From the NCBI RefSeq assembly GCF_002157145.1, contig NZ_CP021361.1, positions 744,001 to 808,000 on the forward strand: a stretch of 64,000 bases of DNA, read 5' to 3'. The notes beneath the pieces were generated by a model. The model saw only the letters and a program-made list of their open reading frames with translations, was not told the origin of the DNA and ran no database searches. Numbering within the stretch: the stretch's first letter is position 1; each line of letters begins with the position of its first letter. This DNA comes from Acidovorax carolinensis. Lineage in GTDB: Bacteria > Pseudomonadota > Gammaproteobacteria > Burkholderiales > Burkholderiaceae_C. Both the position numbers and the translations under genes were made by a program. Below are positions 28,079 to 36,882 of this stretch, one piece after another.

Positions 28079-28145
28079 ATTTGCTATTTTATTTGTAGCT
28101 TTCTGCGCTTGATGGATAAGCGCTAGAGCCTGTTTTTATTCAAAC
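28079..28145 (+). repeat. AGCGCTT palindromic intergenic repeat, copy 3
   Basis: Reads tttgtagctttctGCGCTTgatggatAAGCGCTagagcctg, forward orientation (TAGCT side first, GCC side last). It lies between the fis stop codon and purH start, so it is inside the dusB-fis-purH unit. Confidence 0.8.
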
Positions 28146-28160
28146 TCTCCTACCCACGCC

Positions 28161-29774
28161 ATGAACGCACTCCTCTCCGTCTCCGACAAGACCGGCATCG
28201 TCGAATTTGCCCAGGCCCTGCACGCGCTGGGCATCAAGCTGCTGTCCACCGGCGGCACCGCCAAGCTGCTGGCCGACAAGGGCTTGCCCGTGACCGAAGT
28301 GGCCGAAGTCACCCAGTTCCCCGAGATGCTCGACGGCCGCGTCAAGACTTTGCACCCCAAGGTGCACGGCGGCCTGCTGGCCCGCCGCGAGTTGCCCGAG
28401 CACATGGCGGCTTTGAAGGAACACGGCATCGACACCATCGACCTGCTGGTGGTCAACCTCTACCCGTTTGAAGCCACCGTGGCCAAGGCGGGCTGCACGC
28501 TGGCCGATGCCATCGAGAACATCGACATCGGCGGCCCCGCCATGGTGCGCAGCGCCGCCAAGAACTGGAAGGACGTTGGCGTGATTACCTCGGCCGACCA
28601 GTACGACGCCGTGCTGGCCGAGTTGAAGGCGGGCGGAAAGCTCAGCGACAAGCTGCGTTTTGCCCTGTCGGTGGCGGCGTTCAACCGCATCGCCCAGTAC
28701 GACGGTGCCATCAGCGACTATCTGTCGTCCGTCACGTTTGAAGAAGAAAAACTGTCTGAAACGTACGTGCCCACCCGCACCCAGTTCCCCGGCCAGAGCA
28801 ACGGCATCTTCACCAAGGTGCAGGACTTGCGCTACGGCGAAAACAGCCACCAGCAGGCCGCGCTGTACCGCGACCTGCACCCCGCGCCCGGCTCGCTGGT
28901 CACCGGCGTGCAACTGCAGGGCAAGGAGCTCAGCTACAACAACATTGCCGACGCGGATGCGGCGTGGGAATGCGTCAAAAGCTTCGAGGCCGCTGCCTGC
29001 GTGATCGTCAAGCACGCCAACCCCTGCGGCGTGGCCGTGGGCCTGGACGCCCTGAGCGCCTACAGCAAGGCCTTCCAGACCGACCCGACCAGCGCCTTCG
29101 GCGGCATCATCGCGTTCAACCGCGTGGTCGATGGTGCGGCGGCCGCCCAGGTCAGCAAGCAGTTTGTGGAAGTGCTGATGGCGCCGGACTTCACGGCCGA
29201 GGCGCTGGAGATCTTCAAGGCCAAGGCCAATGTGCGCCTGATGAAAATCGCCCTACCCGCCACGTCTGCAGCCCATGGCGGCCAAACCGACTGGGAACGC
29301 GGCCGCAACGCCATGGACGCCAAGCGCATCGGCTCGGGCCTGCTGCTGCAGACGGCCGACAACCACGAGCTGGCGCTGACCGACCTGAAGGTGGTCACCG
29401 CCAAGCAGCCCTCGCTGGAAGAAATGCAGGACCTGCTGTTTGCGTGGAAGGTGGCCAAGTACGTCAAGAGCAACGCCATCGTCTTTTGCAAGGGCGGCAT
29501 GACCATGGGTGTGGGCGCCGGCCAGATGAGCCGCCTCGATTCGGCGCGCATCGCCAGCATCAAGGCGCAACACGCCGGCCTGACCCTGCAGGGCACGGCT
29601 GTGGCGAGCGATGCGTTCTTCCCCTTCCGCGACGGCCTCGATGTGGTGGTGGATGCAGGTGCGACCTGCGTGATCCAGCCCGGTGGTTCCATGCGCGACC
29701 AGGAAGTGATTGACGCGGCCAACGAGCGCGGCGTGGCCATGGTGTTCAGCGGCGTGCGCCATTTCAGGCACTAA
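28161..29774 (+). CDS. purH: bifunctional AICAR formyltransferase/IMP cyclohydrolase PurH
   Basis: Last two steps of IMP synthesis, 537 residues. The N-terminal IMP cyclohydrolase (MGS-like) domain begins [17 protein letters not shown] and includes STGGTAKLL and [13 protein letters not shown]. The C-terminal AICAR transformylase includes [25 protein letters not shown] (the PCG loop with catalytic Lys-His) and [19 protein letters not shown]. It lies after fis with a repeat between, so it may share the dusB promoter. A bidirectional terminator follows about 140 bases on. Confidence 0.98.
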   Translation: MNALLSVSDKTGIVEFAQALHALGIKLLSTGGTAKLLADKGLPVTEVAEVTQFPEMLDGRVKTLHPKVHGGLLARRELPEHMAALKEHGIDTIDLLVVNLYPFEATVAKAGCTLADAIENIDIGGPAMVRSAAKNWKDVGVITSADQYDAVLAELKAGGKLSDKLRFALSVAAFNRIAQYDGAISDYLSSVTFEEEKLSETYVPTRTQFPGQSNGIFTKVQDLRYGENSHQQAALYRDLHPAPGSLVTGVQLQGKELSYNNIADADAAWECVKSFEAAACVIVKHANPCGVAVGLDALSAYSKAFQTDPTSAFGGIIAFNRVVDGAAAAQVSKQFVEVLMAPDFTAEALEIFKAKANVRLMKIALPATSAAHGGQTDWERGRNAMDAKRIGSGLLLQTADNHELALTDLKVVTAKQPSLEEMQDLLFAWKVAKYVKSNAIVFCKGGMTMGVGAGQMSRLDSARIASIKAQHAGLTLQGTAVASDAFFPFRDGLDVVVDAGATCVIQPGGSMRDQEVIDAANERGVAMVFSGVRHFRH

Positions 29775-29777
29775 GTA

Positions 29778-29872
29778 GCCCCCCTGAGTCGCTTCGCGCC
29801 ATCCCCCTGAGGGGGACGCACCCAGCGCGGCGGGGCGGCCCTTGCGCGGGTGCGCTGGCATGAGCCTCGCCT
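29778..29872 (+). repeat. GC-rich CCCCC...GGGGG repeat downstream of purH
   Basis: Contains CATCCCCCtgaGGGGGACGC, then GCGCGGCGGGGCGGCCC, closing with GCGCGGGTGCGC. It shares the CCCCC/GGGGG core and GGGGCGGCCC string with 20022-20099. It fills most of the gap between the purH stop codon and the terminator. Confidence 0.55.
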
Positions 29873-29910
29873 GTGCCAACGGCTTGGGCAGTTCTACCAG
29901 TCATTGAAAT

Positions 29911-29940
29911 GCAAAAGGCGGCTTGGGCCGCCTTTTTCTT
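29911..29940. terminator. bidirectional rho-independent terminator between purH and phoD
   Basis: GGCGGC-ttgg-GCCGCC with an AAAA run before and a TTTTT run after. The A/T flanks suit both purH (plus) and phoD (minus), which converge. Confidence 0.9.
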
Positions 29941-29953
29941 TGCGTGCTGCCGA

Positions 29954-31699
29954 TCAGGCCGCCACAATGCGCCCGCGCCCGCTGGCGCCTGCCAGCACCT
30001 TGAGTGACTTGTCGGTGCTGGCGGTGTAGTTGCGGCTGGTGATGGTGCTGACATACACCCAGTCGGCGCGGCATTCGGTGGCGGTGGCGGTGACCACCAT
30101 GTAGCCACGGCGCGAGGTGTCGCAGTATTTGAGCGGGGTGATCAGCTGCTGGAGCGCGCCCGCCAGCTGCGCCGGGTTTTCCTTGGGCAGGTATTCCTCG
30201 AAGCCCGGCGACGACACCGATGAGGTGGCGAACTCCACGCCCACCGCATTGCCGTTCATGTCCGCCAGCTCATTGGCCCAGGCGTTGTGCGTGTCGCCGG
30301 ACAGCACCACCAGGTTCTTGCCCAGGCTGCGGGCCGTGCCCAGCACGGTTTCGCGGGCGGCCTGGTAGCCGTCCCAGGCGTCGAGGTTGTAGGGAATCGA
30401 CGGCTGGGCCAGGATGGCTTTCTCAGCTGCGGTCAGCGTGGCGGGGGCCGTTTGGGCTTTGGCCGCGATGGCGGCGTATTGCGACACCGTCACGCCAGCG
30501 CCCGGCTGGATGGTCTCGATCAGGATGGGCGCCGGAATATTCATGCGCCCCATCAGCACCTGCTGGCCCAGCACCTGCCAGGTGGCGGTGGATGCGGCCA
30601 TCTGTTGCTGCAGCCACTGGGTCTGCGTGCTGCCCAGGATCTGGCGAGTGGGGGCGCCCACGGCGGCGGTGAATCCGGTGGCGTCAAAACCGCTGGGGGT
30701 GAAGAAACGTGTGTAGTCGGCCTGCTCGTCGCGCCCGATCACGCGGGTGTCCAGCATGTGCAACGCCACCAGGTTGCCGAAGTTGAAGCTGCGGTAGATC
30801 AGCTCGGGCTGTGCGTTGCGCGTGGGCATCCACTCGTGGTAGGCCTGCATGGCTGCCGCCTTGCGTGCGGCAAAGCTGCCTTCGGTGGCGGCCTGGTGGT
30901 TTTCGGCGCCGTTGGCCCAGGTGTCGTTGGTGATTTCGTGGTCGTCCCACACGGCGATCATGGGGGCGGCGGCGTGCAGGGCCTGCAGGTCGGGGTCGGT
31001 CTTGTACTGGGCGTGGCGTGCGCGGTAGTCGGCCAGCGTGAGGATTTCGGTGGCGGGCTGCGACAGCCGGCCCAACTGCTCGGCATTGGCCGAGGCATAG
31101 CCGCCGCGGCCATATTCATACAGGTAGTCGCCCAGGTGCACGGTGGCGTCGAGGTCGTTGCGGCGCGCGGCTTCGGCGTACACGTTGAAGTAGCCCGCCG
31201 GGTAGTTGGCGCACGAGAACACGGCCAGCTTGACCTGTGCCACGCTGCCCGTGGCCAGCGTGCGGGTGCGCGCCGCGGCAGACCGGGCGGCATAGGCGGT
31301 AAAGCGGTAGTGGTAGGCCGTGGCGGGCTTGAGGCCGGTGGCATCCACCTTGACGGTGAAGTCCTTGGCGGCCGTGGCGGTGGTCTGGCCTTTGGCGACC
31401 ACGGTGGTGAATGCCGCGTCGCTCGCCAGCTCCCACTGCACCGGAATGTCGGCGGTGTGGCCCGCAGGCGGCGTGACGCGGGTCCAGAGCATCACGCGGT
31501 CGGCGAGCGGGTCGCCGCTGGCCACGCCGTGGGCAAAGCGCACCTCGGGGACGTCGTCGCTGCCGCCGCAGGCGGCCAGCGGCAAGGTGCCGAGCGCGGT
31601 AGCGCCCAGGGCCAGCTGGCGTACGAAGACGCGGCGGCCTTCATCGGCAGGGGCTGCGTCGCGGATGGGGTGGGGGGTGTGGCGGACGGGAGTTTTCAT
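29954..31699 (-). CDS. phoD: PhoD-family alkaline phosphatase/phosphodiesterase, Tat-exported
   Basis: Secreted phosphatase of 581 residues for phosphate scavenging. The N-terminus has a twin-arginine motif GRRVFVRQLALGATALG followed by a possible lipobox LAAC near residue 44, so it may be a Tat-exported lipoprotein. The PhoD_N beta domain begins about residue 50 (VRFAHGVASGDPLADRVMLWTRV). The metal centre is suggested by LGDYLYEYGRGGY, VWDDHEITND and LSGDTHNAWANEL, all standard PhoD_metallophos motifs. Phosphate control is likely, but I could not pick a reliable Pho box. Its 3' end faces purH across a terminator. Confidence 0.94.
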   Translation of the reverse strand: MKTPVRHTPHPIRDAAPADEGRRVFVRQLALGATALGTLPLAACGGSDDVPEVRFAHGVASGDPLADRVMLWTRVTPPAGHTADIPVQWELASDAAFTTVVAKGQTTATAAKDFTVKVDATGLKPATAYHYRFTAYAARSAAARTRTLATGSVAQVKLAVFSCANYPAGYFNVYAEAARRNDLDATVHLGDYLYEYGRGGYASANAEQLGRLSQPATEILTLADYRARHAQYKTDPDLQALHAAAPMIAVWDDHEITNDTWANGAENHQAATEGSFAARKAAAMQAYHEWMPTRNAQPELIYRSFNFGNLVALHMLDTRVIGRDEQADYTRFFTPSGFDATGFTAAVGAPTRQILGSTQTQWLQQQMAASTATWQVLGQQVLMGRMNIPAPILIETIQPGAGVTVSQYAAIAAKAQTAPATLTAAEKAILAQPSIPYNLDAWDGYQAARETVLGTARSLGKNLVVLSGDTHNAWANELADMNGNAVGVEFATSSVSSPGFEEYLPKENPAQLAGALQQLITPLKYCDTSRRGYMVVTATATECRADWVYVSTITSRNYTASTDKSLKVLAGASGRGRIVAA

Positions 31700-31773
31700 G
31701 GTTGTGGCGTTCCGTACAAAACCGCCAAGACTGACAGGCGGTTATGACGGGCGCGTGAACGCATGCACAACGC

Positions 31774-31811
31774 AAAAACCCCGTGGCAACGGTGTGCGTT
31801 GCCACGGGGTT
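31774..31811 (-). terminator. strong minus-strand rho-independent terminator, now separated from hemL by the IS
   Basis: AACCCCGTGGCAACG pairs over all 15 bases with CGTTGCCACGGGGTT across a five-base loop. A TTTTT run follows only on the minus strand. The only minus-strand genes entering from the right are thiD-hemL, and the IS30 copy sits between their end and this hairpin. The original hemL terminator is therefore the best reading. Confidence 0.85.
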
Positions 31812-31825
31812 GATAGACAGAAAGT

Positions 31826-31851
31826 TAGAGTGTTTTTGAATTGCAGCGCTT
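31826..31851 (+). repeat. AGCGCTT palindromic repeat, copy 4, left half (split by the IS)
   Basis: Ends ...gaattgcAGCGCTT immediately before the first base of the IS. Joined to the right half at 32958, it restores AGCGCTTattcgatAAGCGC, the repeat core found in the other copies. Confidence 0.8.
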
Positions 31852-32957
31852 GGCGGCCTCAATTCCGAAGTGCAACACCGAGAATTGAGGTCAAGATGAC
31901 AAAGAAGAATTACCAGCAGTTGAGCGAGAGCGAACGCCATGCGATCGCCTTGGGGCTGCAGCAAAAGCAAAGCCTCAGTGCCATAGCGCGGGCCTTGGGG
32001 CGCTGCAAGAGCACCATCAGCCGGGAATGCCAACGCAATGCGGGCGCCAAGGCCTACACCTCCAAGTTCGCCCAGCAACGCAGCGACAGGCGCAGATGCT
32101 TTGCCCGTCCCCAGCCCAAACTGCACCGCGATGGACCTTTGTTCAAGATCGTTCGCGACTATCTGCTCCGGCACTGGTCTCCCCAGCAAATCGCTGGGCA
32201 GTTGAAGAAACTGCACCCTGACAACAAGCGCAAACAAGTGTCCCACGAGAGCATCTACACCTGCATCTACGCCCAGCCCCGCGGAGAGCTCAAGAAGGAG
32301 CTGGTGGCCTGCTTGCGCATGGCCCGCGCCAAGCGCTGGCCGCGCTCCAAAGGCGAGGATCGGCGTGGGCAAATCACCGACCTGCTGAGCATCCATGTGC
32401 GCCCACCCGAGATTGAGGATCGTCAGTTGCCCGGGCACTGGGAGGGCGACCTCATCAAGGGCAAAGGCAATGCCAGTGCCATTGGCACGCTGCTCGAGCG
32501 CACGACCCGCCTGGTGGTGCTGGTCAAGCTGCCGCACCCCAACCCGGCGACAGCGGCACATGTACTGCAGGCCTTCAGCGACAAGCTCAATGGCATTGCC
32601 AGCCCGATGCGCCAGAGCCTGACCTATGACCGTGGCAGTGAGATGGCAGAGCATGCCAAGCTCACCGAGAACACGGGCATGAAGGTGTACTTCTGTGACC
32701 CCTACAGCCCCTGGCAGCGGGGCTCCAACGAAAACACCAATGGATTGCTGCGGCAGTACTTCCCCAAGGGGACTGATCTGAGCGGCTATAGCCAGCAGTA
32801 TCTGGATGCCGTAGCCGATGAGCTCAATGGGCGCCCCAGGATGACTCTGGGGTGGAGCAAGCCCATTGAGGTTTATGCCGAACATTTGGCCCGGCTGACC
32901 CTACAGCCTGATTCAGTGCATTAATGAATATTTGTTGCACTTGGACTTGAATCCGCC
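31852..32957 (+). mobile_element. IS30-family insertion sequence, complete, about 1106 bp
   Basis: One transposase gene is bounded by imperfect terminal inverted repeats of about 25 bases. The left end is GGCGGCCTCAATTCCGAAGT and the right end, read inwards on the other strand, is GGCGGATTCAAGTCCAAGTG. Both continue into GCAACA. A three-base direct repeat CTT (31849-31851 and 32958-32960) flanks the element, as expected for IS30 family members. The insertion point is within the loop side of a palindromic repeat, in line with the family's taste for symmetrical targets. One intact copy is present. Confidence 0.9.
31896..32924 (+). CDS. IS30-family transposase
   Basis: Transposase of 342 residues. 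The N-terminal helix-turn-helix region reads YQQLSESERHAIALGLQQKQS with LSAIARALGRCKSTISREC. The DDE catalytic core has the first Asp in HWEGDLIKGKGNASA, the second in LTYDRGSEMAEH and the Glu in WQRGSNENTNGLLRQYFPKGTD, all typical of IS30. The frame is intact with no stop, so the element could be active. The start at 31896 (MTKKNYQQL) is the first ATG after the left inverted repeat. Confidence 0.96.
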   Translation: MTKKNYQQLSESERHAIALGLQQKQSLSAIARALGRCKSTISRECQRNAGAKAYTSKFAQQRSDRRRCFARPQPKLHRDGPLFKIVRDYLLRHWSPQQIAGQLKKLHPDNKRKQVSHESIYTCIYAQPRGELKKELVACLRMARAKRWPRSKGEDRRGQITDLLSIHVRPPEIEDRQLPGHWEGDLIKGKGNASAIGTLLERTTRLVVLVKLPHPNPATAAHVLQAFSDKLNGIASPMRQSLTYDRGSEMAEHAKLTENTGMKVYFCDPYSPWQRGSNENTNGLLRQYFPKGTDLSGYSQQYLDAVADELNGRPRMTLGWSKPIEVYAEHLARLTLQPDSVH

Positions 32958-32982
32958 CTTATTCGATAAGCGCAAGCAGCTC
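32958..32982 (+). repeat. AGCGCTT palindromic repeat, copy 4, right half (split by the IS)
   Basis: Begins CTTattcgatAAGCGCaagcagctc directly after the IS end and runs to the hemL stop codon. The CTT at its start is the second copy of the target-site duplication. Confidence 0.8.
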
Positions 32983-34293
32983 TCAATTTGTGAGCGTTTT
33001 GAACACGTCGCGCGCAATGGCCACGGTGTCGGCAATGTCCTGCTCCGTGTGGGCGGCACTCACAAAGCCAGCTTCGTAGAGTGCGGGCGCGATGTACACG
33101 CCCCGGTCCAGCAGGCCGTGGAACAGCTGGTTGAAGCGCGCGCTGTCGGTCTTGAGGACCTGCGCGTAGTTCTGCGGCAGCTGGGGCAGCAGGAAAAAGC
33201 CGAACATGCCGCCCTCGCAGTCGGCACTGAAGGGCAGGCCTTCGGCGGCTGCGGCTGCCGCCAGGCCATCGACCAGCGAACGGGTGCGGGCAGACAGGGC
33301 ATCAAAAAAGCCGGGCTTCCTGATTTCGCGCAGCGTGGCCAGACCGCAGGCCGTGGCCACCGGGTTGCCCGACAGCGTGCCCGCCTGGTACACGGCGCCA
33401 ATCGGCGCGAGGTTTTCCATGATGGCGCGCGAAGCACCAAAGGCCGCCAGCGGCATGCCGCCGCCAATCACCTTGCCCAGCACCGTGATGTCGGGCTTGA
33501 AGCCCGGGATGCTTTTCGCGTAGACGTTTTGCGCGCTGCCCAGGGCCACGCGAAAGCCGGTCATCACTTCGTCCAGCACCAGCAGCGCACCATATTCGGT
33601 GCACAGCTCGCGGCAGCGGCGCATGAATGGCACGCTGGCGCGCACGAAGTTCATGTTGCCGGCGATGGGCTCGATCATCAGGCAGGCGAGTTCCTTGCCA
33701 TGCAGCGCGAAGGCTTCTTCGAGCTGGGGGATGTTGTTGTATTCGAGCACGATGGTGTGCTGCACCACTTCGGGCGGCACGCCGGCGCTGGTGGCGTTGC
33801 CAAAGGTGGCCAGGCCCGAGCCGGCCTTGACCAGCAGTGCATCGGCGTGGCCGTGGTAGCAGCCCTCGAACTTGATGAGCTTGCTGCGGCCCGTGGCGCC
33901 ACGGGCCAGACGGATTGCGCTCATGCCGGCTTCGGTGCCCGAGCTGACCAGCCGGATCATCTCCATGGAGGGCACCAGGCCCAGGATTTCTTCGGCCAGC
34001 TCGATCTCACGCTCGGTGGGGGCGCCAAAGCTGAAGCCCTCCAGGGCGGCCTTTTGCACGGCGTCGAGCACGGCCGGGTGACCGTGGCCCAGGATCATCG
34101 GGCCCCAGGAGCCGATGTAGTCAATGAAGCGCTGGTCGTTGGCGTCCCAGAAATACGCACCCTGGGCGCGTTTCACGAAGCGCGGCGTGCCGCCGACGGC
34201 CTTGAAGGCCCGCACGGGCGAGTTCACGCCGCCGGGGATGAGCGCCTTGGCGCGTTCGAACAGGGGGATGTTGAGGTCAGTGCTTGGTGTCAT
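32983..34293 (-). CDS. hemL: glutamate-1-semialdehyde 2,1-aminomutase HemL
   Basis: PLP-dependent enzyme that converts glutamate-1-semialdehyde to 5-aminolevulinate in the C5 haem pathway. The 436-residue length is normal. Conserved signs are [23 protein letters not shown] at the N-terminus, [24 protein letters not shown], and the PLP lysine in [17 protein letters not shown] at about residue 273. The C-terminus reads [11 protein letters not shown]. It overlaps the upstream thiD by 17 bases. Its 3' end now abuts a split repeat and an IS30 copy. Confidence 0.97.
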   Translation of the reverse strand: MTPSTDLNIPLFERAKALIPGGVNSPVRAFKAVGGTPRFVKRAQGAYFWDANDQRFIDYIGSWGPMILGHGHPAVLDAVQKAALEGFSFGAPTEREIELAEEILGLVPSMEMIRLVSSGTEAGMSAIRLARGATGRSKLIKFEGCYHGHADALLVKAGSGLATFGNATSAGVPPEVVQHTIVLEYNNIPQLEEAFALHGKELACLMIEPIAGNMNFVRASVPFMRRCRELCTEYGALLVLDEVMTGFRVALGSAQNVYAKSIPGFKPDITVLGKVIGGGMPLAAFGASRAIMENLAPIGAVYQAGTLSGNPVATACGLATLREIRKPGFFDALSARTRSLVDGLAAAAAAEGLPFSADCEGGMFGFFLLPQLPQNYAQVLKTDSARFNQLFHGLLDRGVYIAPALYEAGFVSAAHTEQDIADTVAIARDVFKTLTN

Positions 34294-35227
34294 GGGGGGG
34301 CATCACAAAGCCTTCGATGGCCTGTGTCTCGTCAAGGGGTTCGTCGTCTTCATCGCCATCGTCTTCATCGGGCTGGGCCCAGAACATGCGATCAGGAATG
34401 ATGTGGCCCATCCCGGGGCGAAACCCGGCGTCCAGGCAGCGGTCCAGGTAGCTCAGCGCCTCGCTGGTGGCTTCGCCCAGGTCGTTGCCGCTGGCCACCA
34501 GGGCCGTGAGGGCGGCCGAAAGGGTGTCGCCCGCGCCGGAAAACGTGGCGTCGAACAGTTCGAACTTGCCACTGCCCAGCACGGTCTGGGGTGAGGCCAG
34601 CACGTTCTCGACAAACTGTTCCGGCAAGGGAATGCCCGTGACCAGGGTGTAAGGCACGCCCATTTCTGCGGCGGCCCGGGCGATGTCGCGGGCGGTGGGG
34701 CTGCGGTCGCTGCGCCACTCGGGTAGCAGCCAGCGCCACAGCGTACTGTGGTTTCCAACCAACACCGAGGTTTGCGGCAACAGCAGCTCTCGGAATGCAT
34801 CCAGATACTGGTCAATCAGGTCATCCTGCCACCATGAGAGGTTGGGCATGTAGGCGATAACGGGCACTTCGTCGTAATCGGTGGTGATCTCGGCAATGGC
34901 GCTGATGTTTTCGGGGCTGCCTACAAATCCCACCTTGATGGCTTGCACGGGCAGGTCTTCCAATATGGTGCGCGCCTGCTCGGTGACGGCCTCGTCATCA
35001 AAGCTGAAGTGATCGAAAATCTCGGCCGTGTCGCGGGCGTAAGCGCCGGTAACAACGGCAATCGGGTGCCCGCCGACCGACGCGATGGTGCTGATGTCGG
35101 CAGTGAGGCCGCCCGCGCCACTCGGATCGCTGGCGTTGAACACCAGCACACAGGCAGGACTGGCTTCGTCCGCTGCCTCATCGGCAAGGTCCGCTATATC
35201 AGAGGATGGGGGGATTTGTGTTGTCAT
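34277..35227 (-). CDS. thiD: hydroxymethylpyrimidine/phosphomethylpyrimidine kinase ThiD
   Basis: Ribokinase-fold kinase of thiamine synthesis, 316 residues, that phosphorylates HMP and HMP-P. The substrate motif is [19 protein letters not shown] and the catalytic base lies in [15 protein letters not shown] long acidic insertion ([14 protein letters not shown]) near the C-terminus and an acidic N-terminal leader are unusual for the family. Overlap with hemL (17 bases) suggests one operon. Rubredoxin is divergent 94 bases away. Confidence 0.93.
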   Translation of the reverse strand: MTTQIPPSSDIADLADEAADEASPACVLVFNASDPSGAGGLTADISTIASVGGHPIAVVTGAYARDTAEIFDHFSFDDEAVTEQARTILEDLPVQAIKVGFVGSPENISAIAEITTDYDEVPVIAYMPNLSWWQDDLIDQYLDAFRELLLPQTSVLVGNHSTLWRWLLPEWRSDRSPTARDIARAAAEMGVPYTLVTGIPLPEQFVENVLASPQTVLGSGKFELFDATFSGAGDTLSAALTALVASGNDLGEATSEALSYLDRCLDAGFRPGMGHIIPDRMFWAQPDEDDGDEDDEPLDETQAIEGFVMPPHDTKH

Positions 35228-35321
35228 GGGCCGGACTCGGCGGTAAGGGTGGCACGAAAGCTGCAGCCCGGTGTGATGACTAGATACAATCGTTGCATTC
35301 TATGTGAAGGCCAATTAAGCT

Positions 35322-35495
35322 GTGAGCGACTCTAAAACTTGGATGTGTCTGATTTGCGGTTGGATATATGACGAGGCGCAAGGTTCGCCCGAGCATGGCA
35401 TTCCACCCAATACTCCATGGGACCAGGTTCCCATGAACTGGACTTGCCCTGAATGTGGGGCACGCAAAGAAGATTTCGAGTTGGTTCAGATTTGA
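35322..35495 (+). CDS. rubredoxin
   Basis: A 57-residue iron protein that carries single electrons. The iron ligands are Cys9 and Cys12 (MCLICGW) and Cys42 and Cys45 (CPECGA), with the usual YDEAQG and PPNTPWDQVP between them. Translation starts at GTG (35322), with a possible ribosome site GAAGG about 11 bases upstream. It is divergent from thiD and 59 bases before pilG on the same strand. Its partner oxidoreductase is not in the window. Confidence 0.95.
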   Translation: MSDSKTWMCLICGWIYDEAQGSPEHGIPPNTPWDQVPMNWTCPECGARKEDFELVQI

Positions 35496-35554
35496 GACGC
35501 TTCAGCGCCATGTGCTGCTGCGTTGTTTGTTTTCTCCATCGGGAGCAGTGACAA

Positions 35555-35953
35555 TTGACTACAACAGGCGCAACTTTCAAAGTGCTCGTGGTGGATGACA
35601 GCAATACCATTCGCCGAAGCGCCGAGATTTTTCTCAAGCAGGGAGGGCACGAGGTCCTGCTGGCAGATGATGGTTTTGATGCCTTGGCCAAGGTGAATGA
35701 CTACCAACCGCAACTTATTTTCTGCGACATCCTGATGCCCAAGCTTGACGGGTATCAAACCTGCGCCATCATCAAGCGCAATGCCCGTTTTGCCGATACT
35801 CCGGTGGTGATGCTGTCATCCAAGGATGGCGTGTTTGACAAAGCGCGCGGCCGCATGGTCGGCTGTCAGGAATATCTCACCAAACCTTTTACCAAAGACC
35901 AGTTGTTGCAGGCGGTGCAGCAATTTGGCAATTCCCAACAAGGAGCCATGTAA
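35555..35953 (+). CDS. pilG: twitching motility response regulator PilG
   Basis: CheY-like single receiver domain, 132 residues. In Pseudomonas it is phosphorylated by ChpA and promotes pilus extension and cAMP signalling. The acidic pair is D14-D15, the phospho-acceptor is Asp58 in LIFCDILMPKLDGYQ, the switch Ser is in VVMLSSKDG, and the Lys is in YLTKPF. The TTG start at 35555 is backed by GGGAG nine bases upstream. An alternative GTG at 35548 is out of frame. It overlaps pilH by one base (TAATG). Confidence 0.93.
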   Translation: MTTTGATFKVLVVDDSNTIRRSAEIFLKQGGHEVLLADDGFDALAKVNDYQPQLIFCDILMPKLDGYQTCAIIKRNARFADTPVVMLSSKDGVFDKARGRMVGCQEYLTKPFTKDQLLQAVQQFGNSQQGAM

Positions 35954-36318
35954 TGCCTATACAGAAAGTGCTGGTCGTTGACGACTCGAAGACCGAGTTG
36001 ATGTTTCTGACCGACTTGCTGCAGAAAAAGGGCATGCAAGTGCGTACCGCTGAAAATGCCGAAGAAGCTTTTCGGCGGCTGGCCGAAGAGAAGCCTGATC
36101 TGATATTGATGGATGTGGTAATGCCGGGGCAAAACGGATTCCAGTTGACCCGCGCCATTACGCGCGATCCCCTGTATGCCGATGTGCCCATCATCATGTG
36201 CACCAGCAAGAACCAGGAAACAGACCGTGTCTGGGGAATGCGTCAAGGCGCACGCGGCTACATCACCAAACCGGTGGATCCGGCCGAGTTGCAGGCCAAG
36301 ATTGACGCGCTGAGCTAA
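35953..36318 (+). CDS. pilH: twitching motility response regulator PilH
   Basis: CheY-like receiver domain of 121 residues. D10-D11 pair, phospho-acceptor Asp54 in LILMDVVMPGQNGF, Thr switch in IIMCTSKNQ and Lys in YITKPVDP. In Pseudomonas PilH opposes PilG and controls retraction or acts as phosphate sink. It starts in the TAATG junction with pilG, so the two are translated as a pair. Confidence 0.93.
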   Translation: MPIQKVLVVDDSKTELMFLTDLLQKKGMQVRTAENAEEAFRRLAEEKPDLILMDVVMPGQNGFQLTRAITRDPLYADVPIIMCTSKNQETDRVWGMRQGARGYITKPVDPAELQAKIDALS

Positions 36319-36333
36319 GGCGGTTGCGCGCAC

Positions 36334-36861
36334 ATGGCCAATCGCGAAGCACTGCGAGAGCTCCAGACCCGTCTTGCCAGCCGTCTTCAGGCTGCAAAGG
36401 GCGAGGGCGTGTCTGTTTCCTCCTGGCTGGCGGTCGAAGCTGCCGGGAAGGCTTATCTGTTGCCGCTGGGCCAATCGGGTGAAATTTTTCCCTGGGTGGC
36501 GGTTCAGCGGGTTCCTTACACCCAGAAATGGTTTCTTGGCGTAGCCAATCTGCGTGGCGGCCTTGTGGGGGTGGTGGATCTGGCGGGTCTGCTGGGATCG
36601 ACCGCCACGCGCAACGAGCAATCCCTGGCCGATGCCAGTCTGCTTGCTTTCAATGCAGCGCTGGAAGTCAATGCCGCCCTGTTGGTGGATCGGCTGGCGG
36701 GGTTGCGGGGCACCGATGCCTTCGTCTCGTCGGAGCCTCCGGCCGACGATGCGCCTGCCTTCTTTGGCACTACCTATGTGGATTCGAGTGGGGCTCGCTG
36801 GCAAGAGATCAATCTCCAGATCCTGTCCCAAAATCATGCTTTCCTGAGCATCAGTGCTTGA
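36334..36861 (+). CDS. pilI: CheW-like coupling protein PilI
   Basis: Adaptor of 175 residues that links the receptor PilJ to the kinase ChpA. The CheW fold is visible from WLAVEAAGKAYLLPL through VPYTQKWFLGVANLRGGLVGVVDLAGLLG, which holds the conserved NLRG loop. It is 15 bases after pilH and 21 bases before pilJ. Confidence 0.93.
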   Translation: MANREALRELQTRLASRLQAAKGEGVSVSSWLAVEAAGKAYLLPLGQSGEIFPWVAVQRVPYTQKWFLGVANLRGGLVGVVDLAGLLGSTATRNEQSLADASLLAFNAALEVNAALLVDRLAGLRGTDAFVSSEPPADDAPAFFGTTYVDSSGARWQEINLQILSQNHAFLSISA

Positions 36862-36882
36862 GTATTTCTGTAAGGCTGCACC

